The notes beneath the pieces were generated by a model, which was given only the letters and a program-made list of their open reading frames with translations, had not been told where the DNA came from and did no database searches. This document shows, in pieces, positions 12,401 through 23,164 of a stretch of 51,922 nt of DNA. The stretch is from the NCBI GenBank assembly GCA_001598975.1, contig BBXU01000723.1, forward strand, positions 1 to 51,922, given 5' to 3'. A program made the translations under genes and the position numbers. This stretch comes from Parachlorella kessleri (lineage: Eukaryota > Chlorophyta > Trebouxiophyceae > Chlorellales > Chlorellaceae). Each line of letters starts with the position of its first letter. The first letter of the stretch is position 1.

Positions 12401-12851
12401 TCAACTGCCCTTGCATGGCAGTTGGGCTGCGCCATGTGAGCCCTGGCGCTTTGGAGGTGAAGCCGGCCGCAGCGACAATATGATACAATATCATACTAGA
12501 CCAGGCTTCGTTGTGCGGAACTTGCTGTAAAGTTGCGGGTTTAGCACTCACGGTGCCGTCCCTGTGTGTGCCCCTTACAGCTGCTCCAACGGCGAGTGCG
12601 TGAAAACCGTTACATTCAGCAAGCCCAAAGTGAACGGCATGCGCATTGACTACTGCCTGGCGGCGGACCGGGTACAGTGTGGTCAGCCTGCAGCGGATGC
12701 CTTCTGCCAGCAGGAGGGCTTCGACGGTGCCCTCGCATTCAAAGGTCCCATCAACAAGGGCCCTACTTTCTTCCTGGGCAGCCAACAGATCTGCACCAGC
12801 ACCTGTGCCACCTTCCACTCCATTGACTGCCGCAAGGTGGCTCCTGCCTAG
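9469..12851 (+). CDS. Secreted Stig1-like cysteine-rich protein 2 (two modules)
   Basis: Twelve exons: 9469-9556, 9719-9762, 9982-10069, 10215-10267, 10413-10485, 10653-10871, 11078-11121, 11321-11408, 11576-11628, 11801-11873, 12037-12337 and 12581-12851 (TAG); total 1395 nt, 464 residues. A signal peptide (MTRCTLLSTL..., ending near TATAQ) is followed by two full modules. Exons 2-6 and 7-11 both begin 44/88/53/73 nt in length. Motifs include NCGGCGKVC, NCGRCGAAC, DKPTSCGG, then NCGGCNQLC, NCGHCGAAC and DRPTSCGS. Ser-Pro linkers end each module. The last exon encodes the C-terminal domain RIDYCLAADRVQCGQ...AADAFCQQEG...CATFHSIDC. The intron after 10267 needs a GC donor (GCAAGT), since a GT alternative breaks the frame. 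Role is unknown; an extracellular matrix or adhesive function is inferred from architecture. It shares an upstream block with gene 1. Confidence 0.88.
9719..10871 (+). repeat. Cys module 1 of gene 2
   Basis: Five exons of 44, 88, 53, 73 and 219 nt, entering and leaving in phase 1. The first half is the most divergent of all modules (RCFGVFLTDLQ; CGKVCTPGLRCCNGRC). Confidence 0.85.
11078..12337 (+). repeat. Cys module 2 of gene 2
   Basis: Five exons of 44, 88, 53, 73 and 301 nt. It leaves in phase 2 into the C-terminal domain exon, like the terminal module of gene 1. Confidence 0.85.
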
Positions 12852-14963
12852 CACCCTTCCTGTCAAGCAAACCTGTGCAAGTGTATTTGGACTCCGTGCC
12901 GCTGTTGGTGTTGCCTACATCTCTATAACAGACAGGTGTCCATGACTGGTCGCATACACGTTGTTGATCTCTGTTACCTTCTACCTGGCTGGTCTCATCG
13001 TGAGTGTTCCATATGCCCTTTCACTGGCTTGCCCAGATCACTCCTAGCACGCCGTGTGTGCTCTCCTTGGGCGGAGCCAAGAACATACCTGCCAGGTAGT
13101 CAGGCTGCTGTTGTATCTACTATTTAAAGAATTGACTAACCAAATGCTGGCCAGGGGCACTTCGTTGGCCTGTCCTCTACAACTTTGTCGGCAGGTGTTA
13201 CCCTGTAGAATCTGTGCACCTTGTGTGCACTTGTTTGCGCACTTCGAAGAAGGATTGCAAAACCAACTGTAATAGTAGCAGGCATTTGCCCAACCTTGCC
13301 AAGCAAGCGAAATGGGCTTGCTGAAGCCTGGACCCAGGAGTGTCCAAGGCCGTCCAAGTTAACGAGCGGGAAGAGGATCCACCCGCGGTATCAATTAAGA
13401 ACAGCATCAGAATGGCTGTCTTTATGGCACTGAGCAAAAAGTGCTATCACGGGACAGACGATCGCATGAGGTTATCATGTCTCGCTACAGTGTCAGGCAT
13501 GCAGTTGCATGACCGTTGCTGGGCGCTGGCATTTGTGCGCTCCAAGAGAGGAATAGCAGTTTGCTCTTTGCGCCTCGCTTTGCTTGGATGGTTCACTAGA
13601 TGCCGCAGGCGCCTAGTAGCAAAGGCGCGCTCCTGTGATCGCCTGCTACGCCAAAAACAAAGAGGCTTGCGCAGCAAAGCCAGCTATAGTGACTGGGAAG
13701 TAAGTTCTTAAGCCATGGTTGCTTACCAGCGGCTCTTAACTGTGAGCCGTGGTAACAGACAGGAGCCTGAGGCAGCTTGCCGTCTCCCAATTGGTCGTGA
13801 GGAGGCTGCAGCCTTCTTGCTGGCTCCTTGTCCTCTGGCTATCCTGATACTCCTCATCCTGTTTTCCAGTTCAGTATAAGGCCACACTATCTCGATATTG
13901 CCTGCAGGATGCCCCAGCGGCACCCCTGCGGCCTGCGGAGAGGTAGTGGGCTGCCCAGGCTGGTCTAGCCTCTGCCCAGGAGGGAAGGGATACCTGTGAG
14001 TCTCGCAGCCTGCTTGGGTGGGTGAGGTATAAATGCGCTTGCTTGAGCTCGCCCACTGCGGCGCGCGCACAATTCGCTTTAATAAACTCCCGTGGTCTGC
14101 ATCCGCAACGAGCAGCAACCTATTCTGCGCTTGGCTACATATTATACTGGAGTGCCTGTGGGGTGACATTGAGCAGCGGTGGCTCAGCTTCACCAACTGG
14201 GGGGCTGCTGACTGCTGACGCAGGCTGACAGAAGTGGCAGCCTTCCTACCCATCAGTGCATAGCTGGGCACACTGCTGCGTCCCCTGACAGTTGGGAGTT
14301 GTATGAATCTGTGAAGAGCATCATATTTTGTCGTGACTCTCCATTATGATGAAGATGCGGGTCGACCGGAGGTTCCTGCTGCTTTGGCTTTGGTACGGAC
14401 TAAGGTGCGCAGCAGACCTTGTGACCTTCTGCTACTGCGGCACTTGGGAGCAGTTCTTGCAATGAAATTGATATGCTGTGTCAAATATATGTCTATTAAA
14501 AGCTTTCACCAGGGGTGCAATATCAGTACGTGTACACAAGGCAATAGGCGCAGTACCGTGCCTCTCCGCGTCAGGAGCTGTCATAGAACCTGATGAGATC
14601 TCTTGCCGGCGCGTCTTATGAAACCGCAATCACAAATAGCTTCTTCTGATGCAGCTTGCTTAACATAGGGGCGCATCACCGACAACTGGGTCGCTTCTCC
14701 GATACGGCCTGCCATCTCGGCTGTCAAATCTGCCGTCACCGTCTGTCGGTCCGTACCAGAACACTGCGCGGCGTTGCGACCCACAGACAGCAGGTTTCGT
14801 TGTCTTGGTAAGGCGTGCACTCGATCACTTGTAGGGAGCGGGGTACACAACGGTTGGAAAGGGTGCCTGGGGTATAGCTCAATAGGTGGATACCAAGGTG
14901 ATGGTCGGCTGGTGAGGAGGAGAACATCGTATTTGTGCCTGTATAGGCTTGGCACATGAGTGC
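12852..14963. other. Intergenic stretch with no gene recognised
   Basis: This separates Cys-rich genes 2 and 3. A plus-strand open frame (13340-13711, 123 codons) has no recognisable domain and no supporting splice signals. A TATAAAT string at 14028-14034 has no evident gene after it. A TGTAA string at 13269-13273 could be a poly(A) signal for gene 2. Confidence 0.45.
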
Positions 14964-14970
14964 TATAAAA
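14964..14970 (+). promoter_or_regulatory. TATA box candidate for Cys-rich gene 3
   Basis: TATAAAA lies about 225 bp before the ATG at 15191, similar to the spacing in gene 1. If used, the 15016-15154 repeats would fall in the 5' leader. Confidence 0.45.
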
Positions 14971-15015
14971 TCTGGCCTTCGCAAGGTCCACTATGCGCCT
15001 GCCTTACTGATCATG

Positions 15016-15154
15016 TCCAAGGCTGGCTCGCAGTGTTCCCTGGGCACTCAAAAGTTCAAGGCTGGCTTGTGGTGTTCCCTGCATATTTGAGGCCAACCCT
15101 GGCTCATGTCTGCTGCGCACTCAAAGTCCAAGGCTGGTCTGCGGCATCCAGCAC
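15016..15154 (+). repeat. Imperfect ~39-bp tandem repeats before gene 3
   Basis: Four degenerate copies start near 15016, 15055, 15094 and 15127. Most share TCAAGGCTGG or TCCAAGGCTGG followed by GTTCCCT or CACTCAAAG. They lie between the TATA candidate and the start codon and may be regulatory or part of the leader. Confidence 0.6.
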
Positions 15155-15190
15155 TGGCTTGTTGGCCACGCAGGTGCCCAGCGCTACAAC

Positions 15191-18100
15191 ATGATGATAC
15201 GGGGTACCCTAATCTGTTGGCTTTGTGTAGCCCTTGCCACCAGCGTAAGGGCACAAAACGGCGTGTGCGGCTCCACGGGTGAGCAGCGCTTGGCAGACCT
15301 GTCCTCGGAAACGCTTGCTAGGAGTGCCTTAACTGCCCGCATGGCCAGAGTGACTTGGACTCTAGGCTTTCAGCCACCATGAATGTCAGGGTAGGGTACT
15401 TACCAGGCAACCCACTCTTGTGCTTGCAGGCACTTTCTCTAAGTGCTTTGATGCGTACGTTGCCGACTTGAAGGTCTGTTCAATAGTGTTTCTGTTTGGT
15501 CTGTTAGGCTTACAGCTGTCAAAGTGGGACTGGCCGCTGCCGCTCCAGGTGCATGCACGTCCACGCCTACTGTGCATATTATGTTCTTCAGAGGCCATCC
15601 ATTGGGCTTGGAGCTTGGTTTGGCGAGGCAAAAAATATTCGAGTTTGTTTGGCTCAGTGCATGCACTCCTCATGGCTGTCTGTGTGCTGAGTTCATTATG
15701 TGAGATCCAAGTCTTTCTTGCTGTAGGTTGACCCACTCAACTGCGGCGGCTGCCACAAAGTGTGTGCCCAGGGCATTACCTGCTGCTACGGCCAGTGCCA
15801 GGACTGCCCAGGAGGCAAGTTGCCAGCACCAGCAGTGCAGTGACTTCCAAGACGCCTTGCAGGCTCGATTTCGCAGCGTGGAAAAGCATATCGGGCTTGC
15901 TTGAATCTGTGCTGTCATGTGCACTATGCAGCGAGTGCCAGCAGGGAGCCCATGCTTCCAGGGTGCAATCTTGGCAGGGACCCGGCCAACCTTAACTGTG
16001 ATGCATGATCTCGCGGCGGTGTCGCAGGGTCTTTCAAGTGTGCCAACAACGTGTGCACCAACCTGCAGACAGACCCACAGGTGAGAAAAGGGCTCCTTGA
16101 CACCCTAACGCCATGGCTTTCTACATGTGCAGCTGTTCATGCCCCATGTTCCATGGTCCCTGCTGAAGGCAGCAACCCCTGGTTCTCTGCTTTCAGAACT
16201 GCGGCCGCTGCGGCGCTGCCTGCACTGCCGGCGCTCAGTGCGTGAACGGCGCGTGTGGTTGCCCCCCTGGTGAGCAATAACCGCTGCAGTCTGGTGCTGA
16301 CTCTGGTTCCTGGCTGTTACTGCCTGTGGACAAGCGTCACCCTTGACTACGTCCAGGCTTGGGCTGCTCTGGTTCTCCTTCTGAGAGATGGCAGCCGCGG
16401 TACATCTGCTCATCGGCCGCTTTGTGGACTGATGGTAGGAATGACATGGTTGGTTTGATCTTTGCATATGCTGAGCTCCTCATACCACTTGCTTGTCTGC
16501 CTTGCCCGGTTCACAGACAAGCCCACTTCCTGTGGCATTTGCACCAACACCCTCACCGACAACAACAACTGCGGCGCCTGCGGCATCGTGTGCGCCAGCG
16601 GGCAAAACTGCGTGAGCGGCAAGTGCGCGGCACCCCCTTCCCCTTCCCCTTCTCCATCCCCTTCCCCAGCACAGCCGTCCCCCTCCCCCACGTCTGCACA
16701 GCCCTCACAAACTCCAGCGCAGCCTTCCCCATCTCCAACCCCATCGCCATCCCCGGCACAGCCCTCCCCTGCTGCTGCCAGCCCCTCACCCTCCCCGGCA
16801 CAGCCCTCCCCCGCGCCCGCAGGCCCCTTGCCCGCTCAGCCTGCTGGCGTGTGCGGCTCCACGGGTGCGCAAGGCACACTGTTGCAAACATGGAGCTGGA
16901 TACACATGCATGCATCACCATGCCAGTGCGTGCCTTATCAGCTGAGTAGCAGGTTGCCGTCGGCATGCAACTGTGCTTTGTTGCCAAGGCTGACTGAAAG
17001 AGGGCGGCCAGTTTAGGGTTTAGGGTTGCAGAGGGCGGCCAGCAACACCCAAAGTGTTGGGCGGAGGCACAGTTGATCAGCCTACTAGTACTGCTGCGTG
17101 CAGGCACGTTCTCCAAGTGCTTTGACGCCTACGTTGCCGACTTCATGGTACGCTGCGGCGCTCACCACTAGTATTGCTTGTGCAACAATGTATATCTGGG
17201 CTGGAAGGGCTTTAAGGATAGCTCGAACATTTGCGCTGCCCTTCACTTACCTAGGAACGATGCATATTTGCAAAGCCAGCCTGTACATACTAATTGTATA
17301 TGTTGGCATGAGAATGTGTGGGATGAGTGGCCTGCAACTGCTTGGACATCAGCTACTTGCAAAAGCCCAATTTCTTCCGTGCAGGTCGACCCCCTTAACT
17401 GCGGCGGCTGCCACAACGTGTGTGCCCAGGGCATCAGCTGCTGCTTTGGCCAGTGCCAAGACTGCCCAGAAGGCAAGTTGAGGATTAGCGCGCGATGTGC
17501 AGAAGCAGCAGCAGGCCTGCATACCTCTTATTAACTATGGCATGCCCTCCTCTCTCTTTCGGTTTGTGTGTCGTGCATGTGAAAGAGGTAGGGCTTGGGA
17601 GGCTGGCGCATGCTGCTAACCTGAGCTCCCCACTGGGCTGCAGGGTCCTTCAAATGCAAGAACAATGTGTGCACCAACCTGGGAACTGATCCACAGGTAG
17701 GGTCCTAGGAGGGCTGCCGCATACCCTGCTGCAAGTGTGTTTGATGCAACCTGTCTTCGCCCCATCTTGTGTACCCATGGTAACACTGCTAGAGAGACTG
17801 CCTGCTCCTACAAGCATCGCATGTGTCCAGGCAAGCTGTCCGCCCACTGTTCTGCCTCTTTCGTCCTTTGGTCTCATGCAGAACTGCGGCCGCTGCGGTG
17901 CTGCGTGCGCCGCCGGCGCCCAGTGCGTCAATGGCGCCTGCGGCTGCCCCCCTGGTGAGCCAATGCCAAAGTCAACACGCTGGGTGTTGTCCTGATTGAT
18001 GCCGCACATCTATACGTAAAGGCTGCCTTCATTCTGCTGGAGGTCGAGGCTGGGCAACAGGGCCCCCACTTGTCGGCACCTCTTCTAGCTGCAGCCTGAG

Positions 18101-21100
18101 CAGCAGTGCATGAACTAGATGACCATATTGCATGACTACAGACAAGCCCACCTCCTGCGGCACCTGCACCAACACCCTCACTGACAACAACAACTGCGGC
18201 GCCTGCGGCACCGTCTGCCCAAGCGGGCAAAGCTGCGCGAACGGCAAGTGCGCCGCTCCCGGCACACCCGCTGCATCCCCTGCTCCTGTCACCCCCTCTC
18301 CCTCCCCCGCACAGCCCTCCCCCTCTCCCGCGGGTCCCCTGCCCTCCCAGCCGGCCGGCGTGTGCGGCTCCACTGGTGAGCCGCCTCATCGCCTGTCGCG
18401 TCTGTGTTGTTTTTTGGGCACGTGTACCACACTGCTGATCCTTGCTGAGGCGCCTCTTCGAACCTTTATGTTCTGAAAGCTGGGCATGGCAACGTAACAG
18501 TTGGTAGGAGGGTGGCCTTTGACTGCAACTTGTGACCCTGCGTGCAGGCACCTTCTCCAAGTGCTTTGATGCCTACACTGCCGATTTCATGGTAAACTGT
18601 CACGCCCAAAGCTTCTGCCCTCCGCGCTGCTCTACTTGCACCTTTGCTTGCTACTCCATGCAACACCTGCTGACACTGGCTGCAATGTCTGTGTCCCCTT
18701 TTTTTGTTCCTTTTCTAAACATGCTTAAGGCTCGTAGCCCAAGCCATGGCCCAGCCATTGCTTGGGCTACGAGGCCTAGCTGAGCGCCAAGATCCATTCC
18801 CAAGGCAGACCCGGGCGTTCGGTGAAGTTTTTGTGGTTGCATCTCATTGAGCAGCACAGTTTCCCCCACGGGCCCCCTTGAACACACGCATCGCTCAAGA
18901 GCTGGGCTGCATGCACCTCCTGACCATGTTGCTTGCTGCCTGCTTTGTTGCTGCAGGTCGACCCCCTCAATTGTGGCGGCTGCCACAATGTGTGCGGCCA
19001 AGGCATCAAGTGCTGCCTGGGCCAGTGCCAGGATTGCTCCCCTGGCTTCTTCAAGTGCAAGAACAATGTCTGCACCAACCTGGGGACTGACCCGCAGGTC
19101 AGGACACGCTGCACTGCTGAGCACCCCTCTGCTGCTGCCAATGCCGGCCTGCAAGCGCCCGGAGTCCCTGCGCCCGCTCGCGGCGTTCAAGCTCAGGATG
19201 GATGCCTTGTTATCATCATTCAACAGCAGCCATCAGCTAACTTACCTTCACTCACTTACCCCCGCCTTCCTTTGTTGGACTTCATGCAGAACTGCGGCCA
19301 GTGTGGTGCTGCCTGCGCTGCCGGCGCCCAGTGCAACAATGGTGTCTGTGGCTGCCCCCCTGGTGAGCCCCTTGCGCGCTGCAACATGCTGAGGATGGTC
19401 CTGGGGAGACGCCATCGACTGCATTTTTGGGCTGCCTTTCGCTTGCTGGAAAGGGAGGCTGGGCACCAGAATCCACACACATTGGCCGCCTCGTCCTCTT
19501 TTTTGCCTCGTAGCCTGAGCCGCAAATGCTCAACCTCATGAGTGTACTGCCTGCATGCAGACAAGCCCACCTCCTGCGGCACCTGCACCAACACCCTCAC
19601 CGACAGCAACAACTGCGGCGCCTGCAACCACCCCTGCCAGAGCGGGCAGAGCTGCGTGAATGGCGCATGCACCGCTGGCCCCTCTCCCTCCCCAGCACAG
19701 CTTAACCCCGCTACTGCGTCCCCGTCTCCGGCACAGCCCTCCCCTTCCCCAACACAGCCCTCGCCCTCTCCTGCAACTGGGCTGTGTGGCTCTACTGGTG
19801 CGCTCTCTGATGGATGGTCGCACTTGCAGACCTATCGTACCCGGCCTCAGGGGAACTGGCTTGTTGCAGGCAGTCCTTTCAATGCTTCAGAACATGTGAC
19901 ATTGCGACATGTGCCTCAAACGGTATTACAGGTACTTGGGAAGGCGCGGCAGGGCAGACTTGTTCTAGTAAGATGCATTTCGCTGTAAGAGGCTCGGCAG
20001 CGGGGTGGCTGGAGGTTGGCGGTGTTGGCCAGCGCAGGTGAGGGGGATTAGAGAGGGGTTGCAGGCTTTCAGAGCGGCACTGAATGTCTTCTCATTAATG
20101 GATGCAGGCACCTTTTCCAAGTGCTTTGATGCCTACGTTGCCGACTTTATGGTGCGTCTCAGGGCCTGGTGTTGCTGAGCATGCTGTCCTGGGCAGTCTA
20201 GTTGCCTCCATGCTGGCATTGCCTAACATGCAGGAACCGACAGATGTGTGGCAACTGCCACATGCTGCTACTGGGCTGTCAGCCATGGAAAGACGGTGCC
20301 CAGCGTGCATGTTAGTACGGTGCCCTTTTATGCCCTCATACCTCGGTCCAGTTGGCAGCCTGTGAGTCCTTTTCTGCAGGTCGACCCTCTGAACTGCGGT
20401 GGCTGCCATAATAAATGTGCCCAGGGTATCATGTGCTGCTTTGGCCAGTGCCAGGACTGCCCCGGAGGTGAGCTGTTAGAAACAACGGTCGACAAGTCCG
20501 CGGCTGCAGAGTTGCCCCCAAGTTGCATCAGCTGCAGATGTAACGCTCCCCTGCAAACAACAGTTGGCATTTGCATTACACATGCATGCCTTGGCCGCCG
20601 TAGGACTGCGCAACTGCCTCTGAGCTGGGTGTCTGATGTGTTGCAGGCTCTTACAAATGCCAGTTTAACGTGTGCAGCAACCTGCAGACTGACCCACAGG
20701 TAGAAGAAGGCTAGCCTGCTGTAACCGACCTGCTGTTGCCATTGCCATGCCGCTTCAATATATCCATTCTGCATGTAGCCATTCGCGGGAACTGTGTGGA
20801 ACTATAACCCCACCTTAATCTCCATCTACGTATCGTTTGCAGAACTGCGGCGCCTGCGCTGTTGTGTGCCCTGCCGGTGCCCAGTGCATCAACGGCGCCT
20901 GCGGCTGCCCCCCAGGTAAGCAGGTTTAGGAACGCCTGGCCATGAAGTGGTCTGTTGCTGGCTGACTCTGTGCATGTCACAATGTCAGCCTTGGGGCTTG
21001 CCCATGTACAGCAGCACTTCTTTTCTTTGATTGTGTATTGCACTGAAACCTCCTCCTGGCCTGCAGACAAGCCTACCTCCTGCGGTACCTGCACCAACAC

Positions 21101-22177
21101 CCTCACCGACAACAACAACTGCGGCGCCTGCAACCACCCCTGCCAAGGCGGACAGAGCTGCGTGAACGGCACCTGCAATGTTACTCCCGTCACGGCATCT
21201 CCCTCCCCACAGACCTCCCCCTTCCCCTCTCACTCTCCAACCCCATCGCCGTCACAGCCCTCTCCATCCCCGGGTGCAGCAAATCTGAACCCCCTGAACA
21301 CGTCCCCATCACCTGGCAGCTCTTCTTGCCCCAATGGTGAGGTCATGGCCGAACCTGCAAGGTATCTCTTGGTGCACTGCATACTGTTGAAGTGCATGTG
21401 GGAAAGGTCTTGCAGTCTCCCTGCGGAGTTGTAGACGTTGTTTGGTGGTTGAAGCTAGCAGCCCTCTCCGTAGGAGGGTGTTGCTGCCTCTTGCTAGATC
21501 GTCAGTGCCCCAAATTGTGCGCCCTTGGTGCCGAACAGTTTTGATTCCGGCATTGCCTGCAGGCCAGCTCTCCTGCAATGGCCAGTGCGTGCCTCAGGAC
21601 AACAGTAACTGCGGCAGCTGCGGCATGAAATGCAACCCTGGCTACAAGTAGGTTCTTGATACTCTGTTGTGCAACGGTGTGTGCCGCAAAAGAGCAATGT
21701 ATTCAAGTATGTGAGGCTGCAGCGGTGTTGACACCTGGGCTGCGTATACCGGCTTGAGGCTTGTTGGCTTCTCGGGGCTTCATTCTGCCCATGCACCAAG
21801 ACGGTGCCATCATATAGACACAGCATACTTGCAGACATATTCGGACATAATGTGGTCTGCCTGTCGGGCAGTCGACTGACCTGCTCTGGCCTTCTGTGTG
21901 CCCTTGCAGCTGCCACAATGGCACGTGCTCCAAGGAGGCCTCCTTTTTTCACCCCACGAGGAAGAATATCCGCATCGACTACTGCCTGGCGGCCGACAGG
22001 TCCCAGTGTGGCCAGATTGCGGCGGATGCCTTCTGCAAGCACAAGGGCTATGACAATGCCCTCAGCTTCGTCGGACCTGTTTACAAGAGCCCTACCATCT
22101 ACCTGAGCAACCTGCAGACCTGCACCAGCAACTGTGCTACCTTCCACTCTATCGACTGTATCGGGATGCCCCAGTGA
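15191..22177 (+). CDS. Secreted Stig1-like cysteine-rich protein 3 (four modules)
   Basis: Twenty-two exons: 15191-15278; 15430-15473, 15727-15814, 16028-16080, 16197-16269, 16517-16864; 17104-17147, 17385-17472, 17644-17696, 17882-17954, 18142-18375; 18548-18591, 18957-19097, 19290-19362, 19561-19797; 20108-20151, 20380-20467, 20647-20699, 20843-20915, 21067-21336; 21563-21647; 21910-22177 (TGA). Total 2562 nt, 853 residues, all phases consistent. A signal peptide ends near VRAQ. Four modules follow, each with CFDAY, NCGGCHNVC-type, CTNLxTDPQ, NCGxCGAxC-type and DKPTSCGxCTNTLTD segments plus a Ser-Pro linker. Exon 21 adds a short unit (SCNGQCVPQDNSNCGSCG). The C-terminal domain carries RIDYCLAADRSQCG, AADAFCKHKG and CATFHSIDC. 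Introns after 15814 and 17472 use GC donors. Exon 13 fuses two cassette exons, showing intron loss. Likely an extracellular or wall glycoprotein; function unknown. Confidence 0.9.
15430..16864 (+). repeat. Cys module 1 of gene 3
   Basis: Exons of 44, 88, 53, 73 and 348 nt, phase 1 on both sides. It has the longest Ser-Pro linker of the family. The intron after the 88-nt exon uses a GC donor. Confidence 0.9.
17000..17042 (+). repeat. Telomere-like TTTAGGG pair between 12-bp direct repeats
   Basis: TTTAGGGTTTAGGGTT at 17012-17027 sits between two identical copies of GAGGGCGGCCAG (17000-17011 and 17031-17042), inside the intron between modules 1 and 2 of gene 3. TTTAGGG is the plant-type telomere unit, also found in many chlorophytes. 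Confidence 0.85.
17104..18375 (+). repeat. Cys module 2 of gene 3
   Basis: Exons of 44, 88, 53, 73 and 234 nt, phase 1 on both sides. The intron after the 88-nt exon again uses a GCAAGT donor, at the same cassette position as in module 1. Confidence 0.9.
18548..19797 (+). repeat. Cys module 3 of gene 3, with one intron lost
   Basis: Exons of 44, 141, 73 and 237 nt. The 141-nt exon (18957-19097) equals the 88- and 53-nt exons of the other modules joined without an intron, and the frame is unchanged. Confidence 0.9.
18731..18773. repeat. Long inverted repeat in an intron of gene 3
   Basis: CTCGTAGCCCAAGC (18731-18744) is perfectly complementary to GCTTGGGCTACGAG (18760-18773). The 15-nt spacer itself contains ATGGC/GCCAT, so the hairpin could extend to about 20 pairs with one mismatch and a 3-nt loop. 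It lies in the intron between 18591 and 18957. Confidence 0.9.
20108..21336 (+). repeat. Cys module 4 of gene 3
   Basis: Exons of 44, 88, 53, 73 and 270 nt, phase 1 on both sides. It differs most from modules 1-3 (CHNKCAQGIMCC, NCGACAVVC). It feeds the extra 85-nt exon that precedes the C-terminal domain. Confidence 0.9.
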
Positions 22178-23164
22178 GTCTCCAACAGCCGACTTTCTTA
22201 CCTTCAAGTGCGTGTGTGGCTCAATCGAACAGCAACCCAGTAAGCTATGCTCTGCCTGCTACAGTTGATACACGGATTCAGCGCTACGTACAGCGGTGTT
22301 GTGCCTGGCTCTGTGGATATTGCTGCGCATCTTCATTACACTGTCCTTTTGGTATCCTTCAATCTGCCTGAAGCGTGCAATGTTAGCCGGAAGCCTATGT
22401 TTGTCTCGCTGAACTCAACAGAAATACCACCACCTTATGTGTGGCCTGCTACTTTGTTATGTATAGTTGCAGCATGCCTGCTGGACTTCGTCGCAACTTC
22501 TTGCATCATTGAGTGTGGCACATTGGCCTGTTGCCTTCAGGACCGTACGCATCCGAGTGGCACTTAGCCACTGTCTCCCTTGCATTACTTCTTTCTCTGT
22601 CCTGCTCCGAGTGGCACTTAGCCACTGTCTCCCTTGCATTACTTCTTTCTCTGTCCTGCTTCCTCTGGTTACTTGCAAGTAGCATGCTTTGCTGGTCGTG
22701 CAGTGCTTGGGCTGCCCTCCACTCCAGCATCATTGACTAGAGTGCAAGAGCATACGCCCTTTGGAAATAGGACAAGTGCGCTGGTGTAGTGTTTTTGAGC
22801 TGCGTCTTCCAAAACTAGGGAGGCTTGCTCGGTGGCTAGCCCGACAGTGGTGGAGTGTGATCATGATCATCACCACACTCTCCTGAAGGCAATCCACTCT
22901 CAGTCGCAGGCTCGCAGCCAAAAGCATCATGCTAACTTGCATCCATCACTTTCAATGTGAAGGCATAACCTGTGAACCACATTACCTGCCGGCATTTAAA
23001 CTCTAGTCCAAGGGAACTTCAAGGTGGGATCGCACCAGGTGCTGTGCTAAATACTGTATGTTTCTCCTTCGCACCCCATGGGCCCTGACCGGAAATACTT
23101 TATCAGAAGTTTCATAGTTTGGTAAACAAACCAGGCGGTGAAGTGCTTATTAGAGGTCGCAAGC
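22178..23164. other. Intergenic stretch, no gene
   Basis: This holds the 3' flank of Cys-rich gene 3 and the 5' flank of the Aha1_N gene. Apart from a 54-bp tandem duplication and a TGATCA-based 12-bp palindrome at 22858-22869, nothing is recognisable. Confidence 0.55.
22552..22659. repeat. 54-bp tandem duplication
   Basis: Two copies, 22552-22605 and 22606-22659, appear identical, and a few bases of a third follow. The unit starts TCCGAGTGGCACTTAGCC. Identity implies a recent duplication or assembly slip. Confidence 0.9.

Noticed and set aside
11916..12866. Minus-strand open frame of 316 codons opposite Cys-rich gene 2
   Set aside because: It is the complement of GC-rich coding and Ser-Pro exons plus introns of gene 2. 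It is low complexity and has no domain.
13340..13711. 123-codon open frame between Cys-rich genes 2 and 3
   Set aside because: No family resemblance, no supported start, and amino-acid composition like random frames nearby.
15430..21336. Regularly spaced repeats resembling a CRISPR array at first glance
   Set aside because: The repeats are protein-coding exon cassettes with splice sites, in a eukaryotic genome; unit spacing is irregular.
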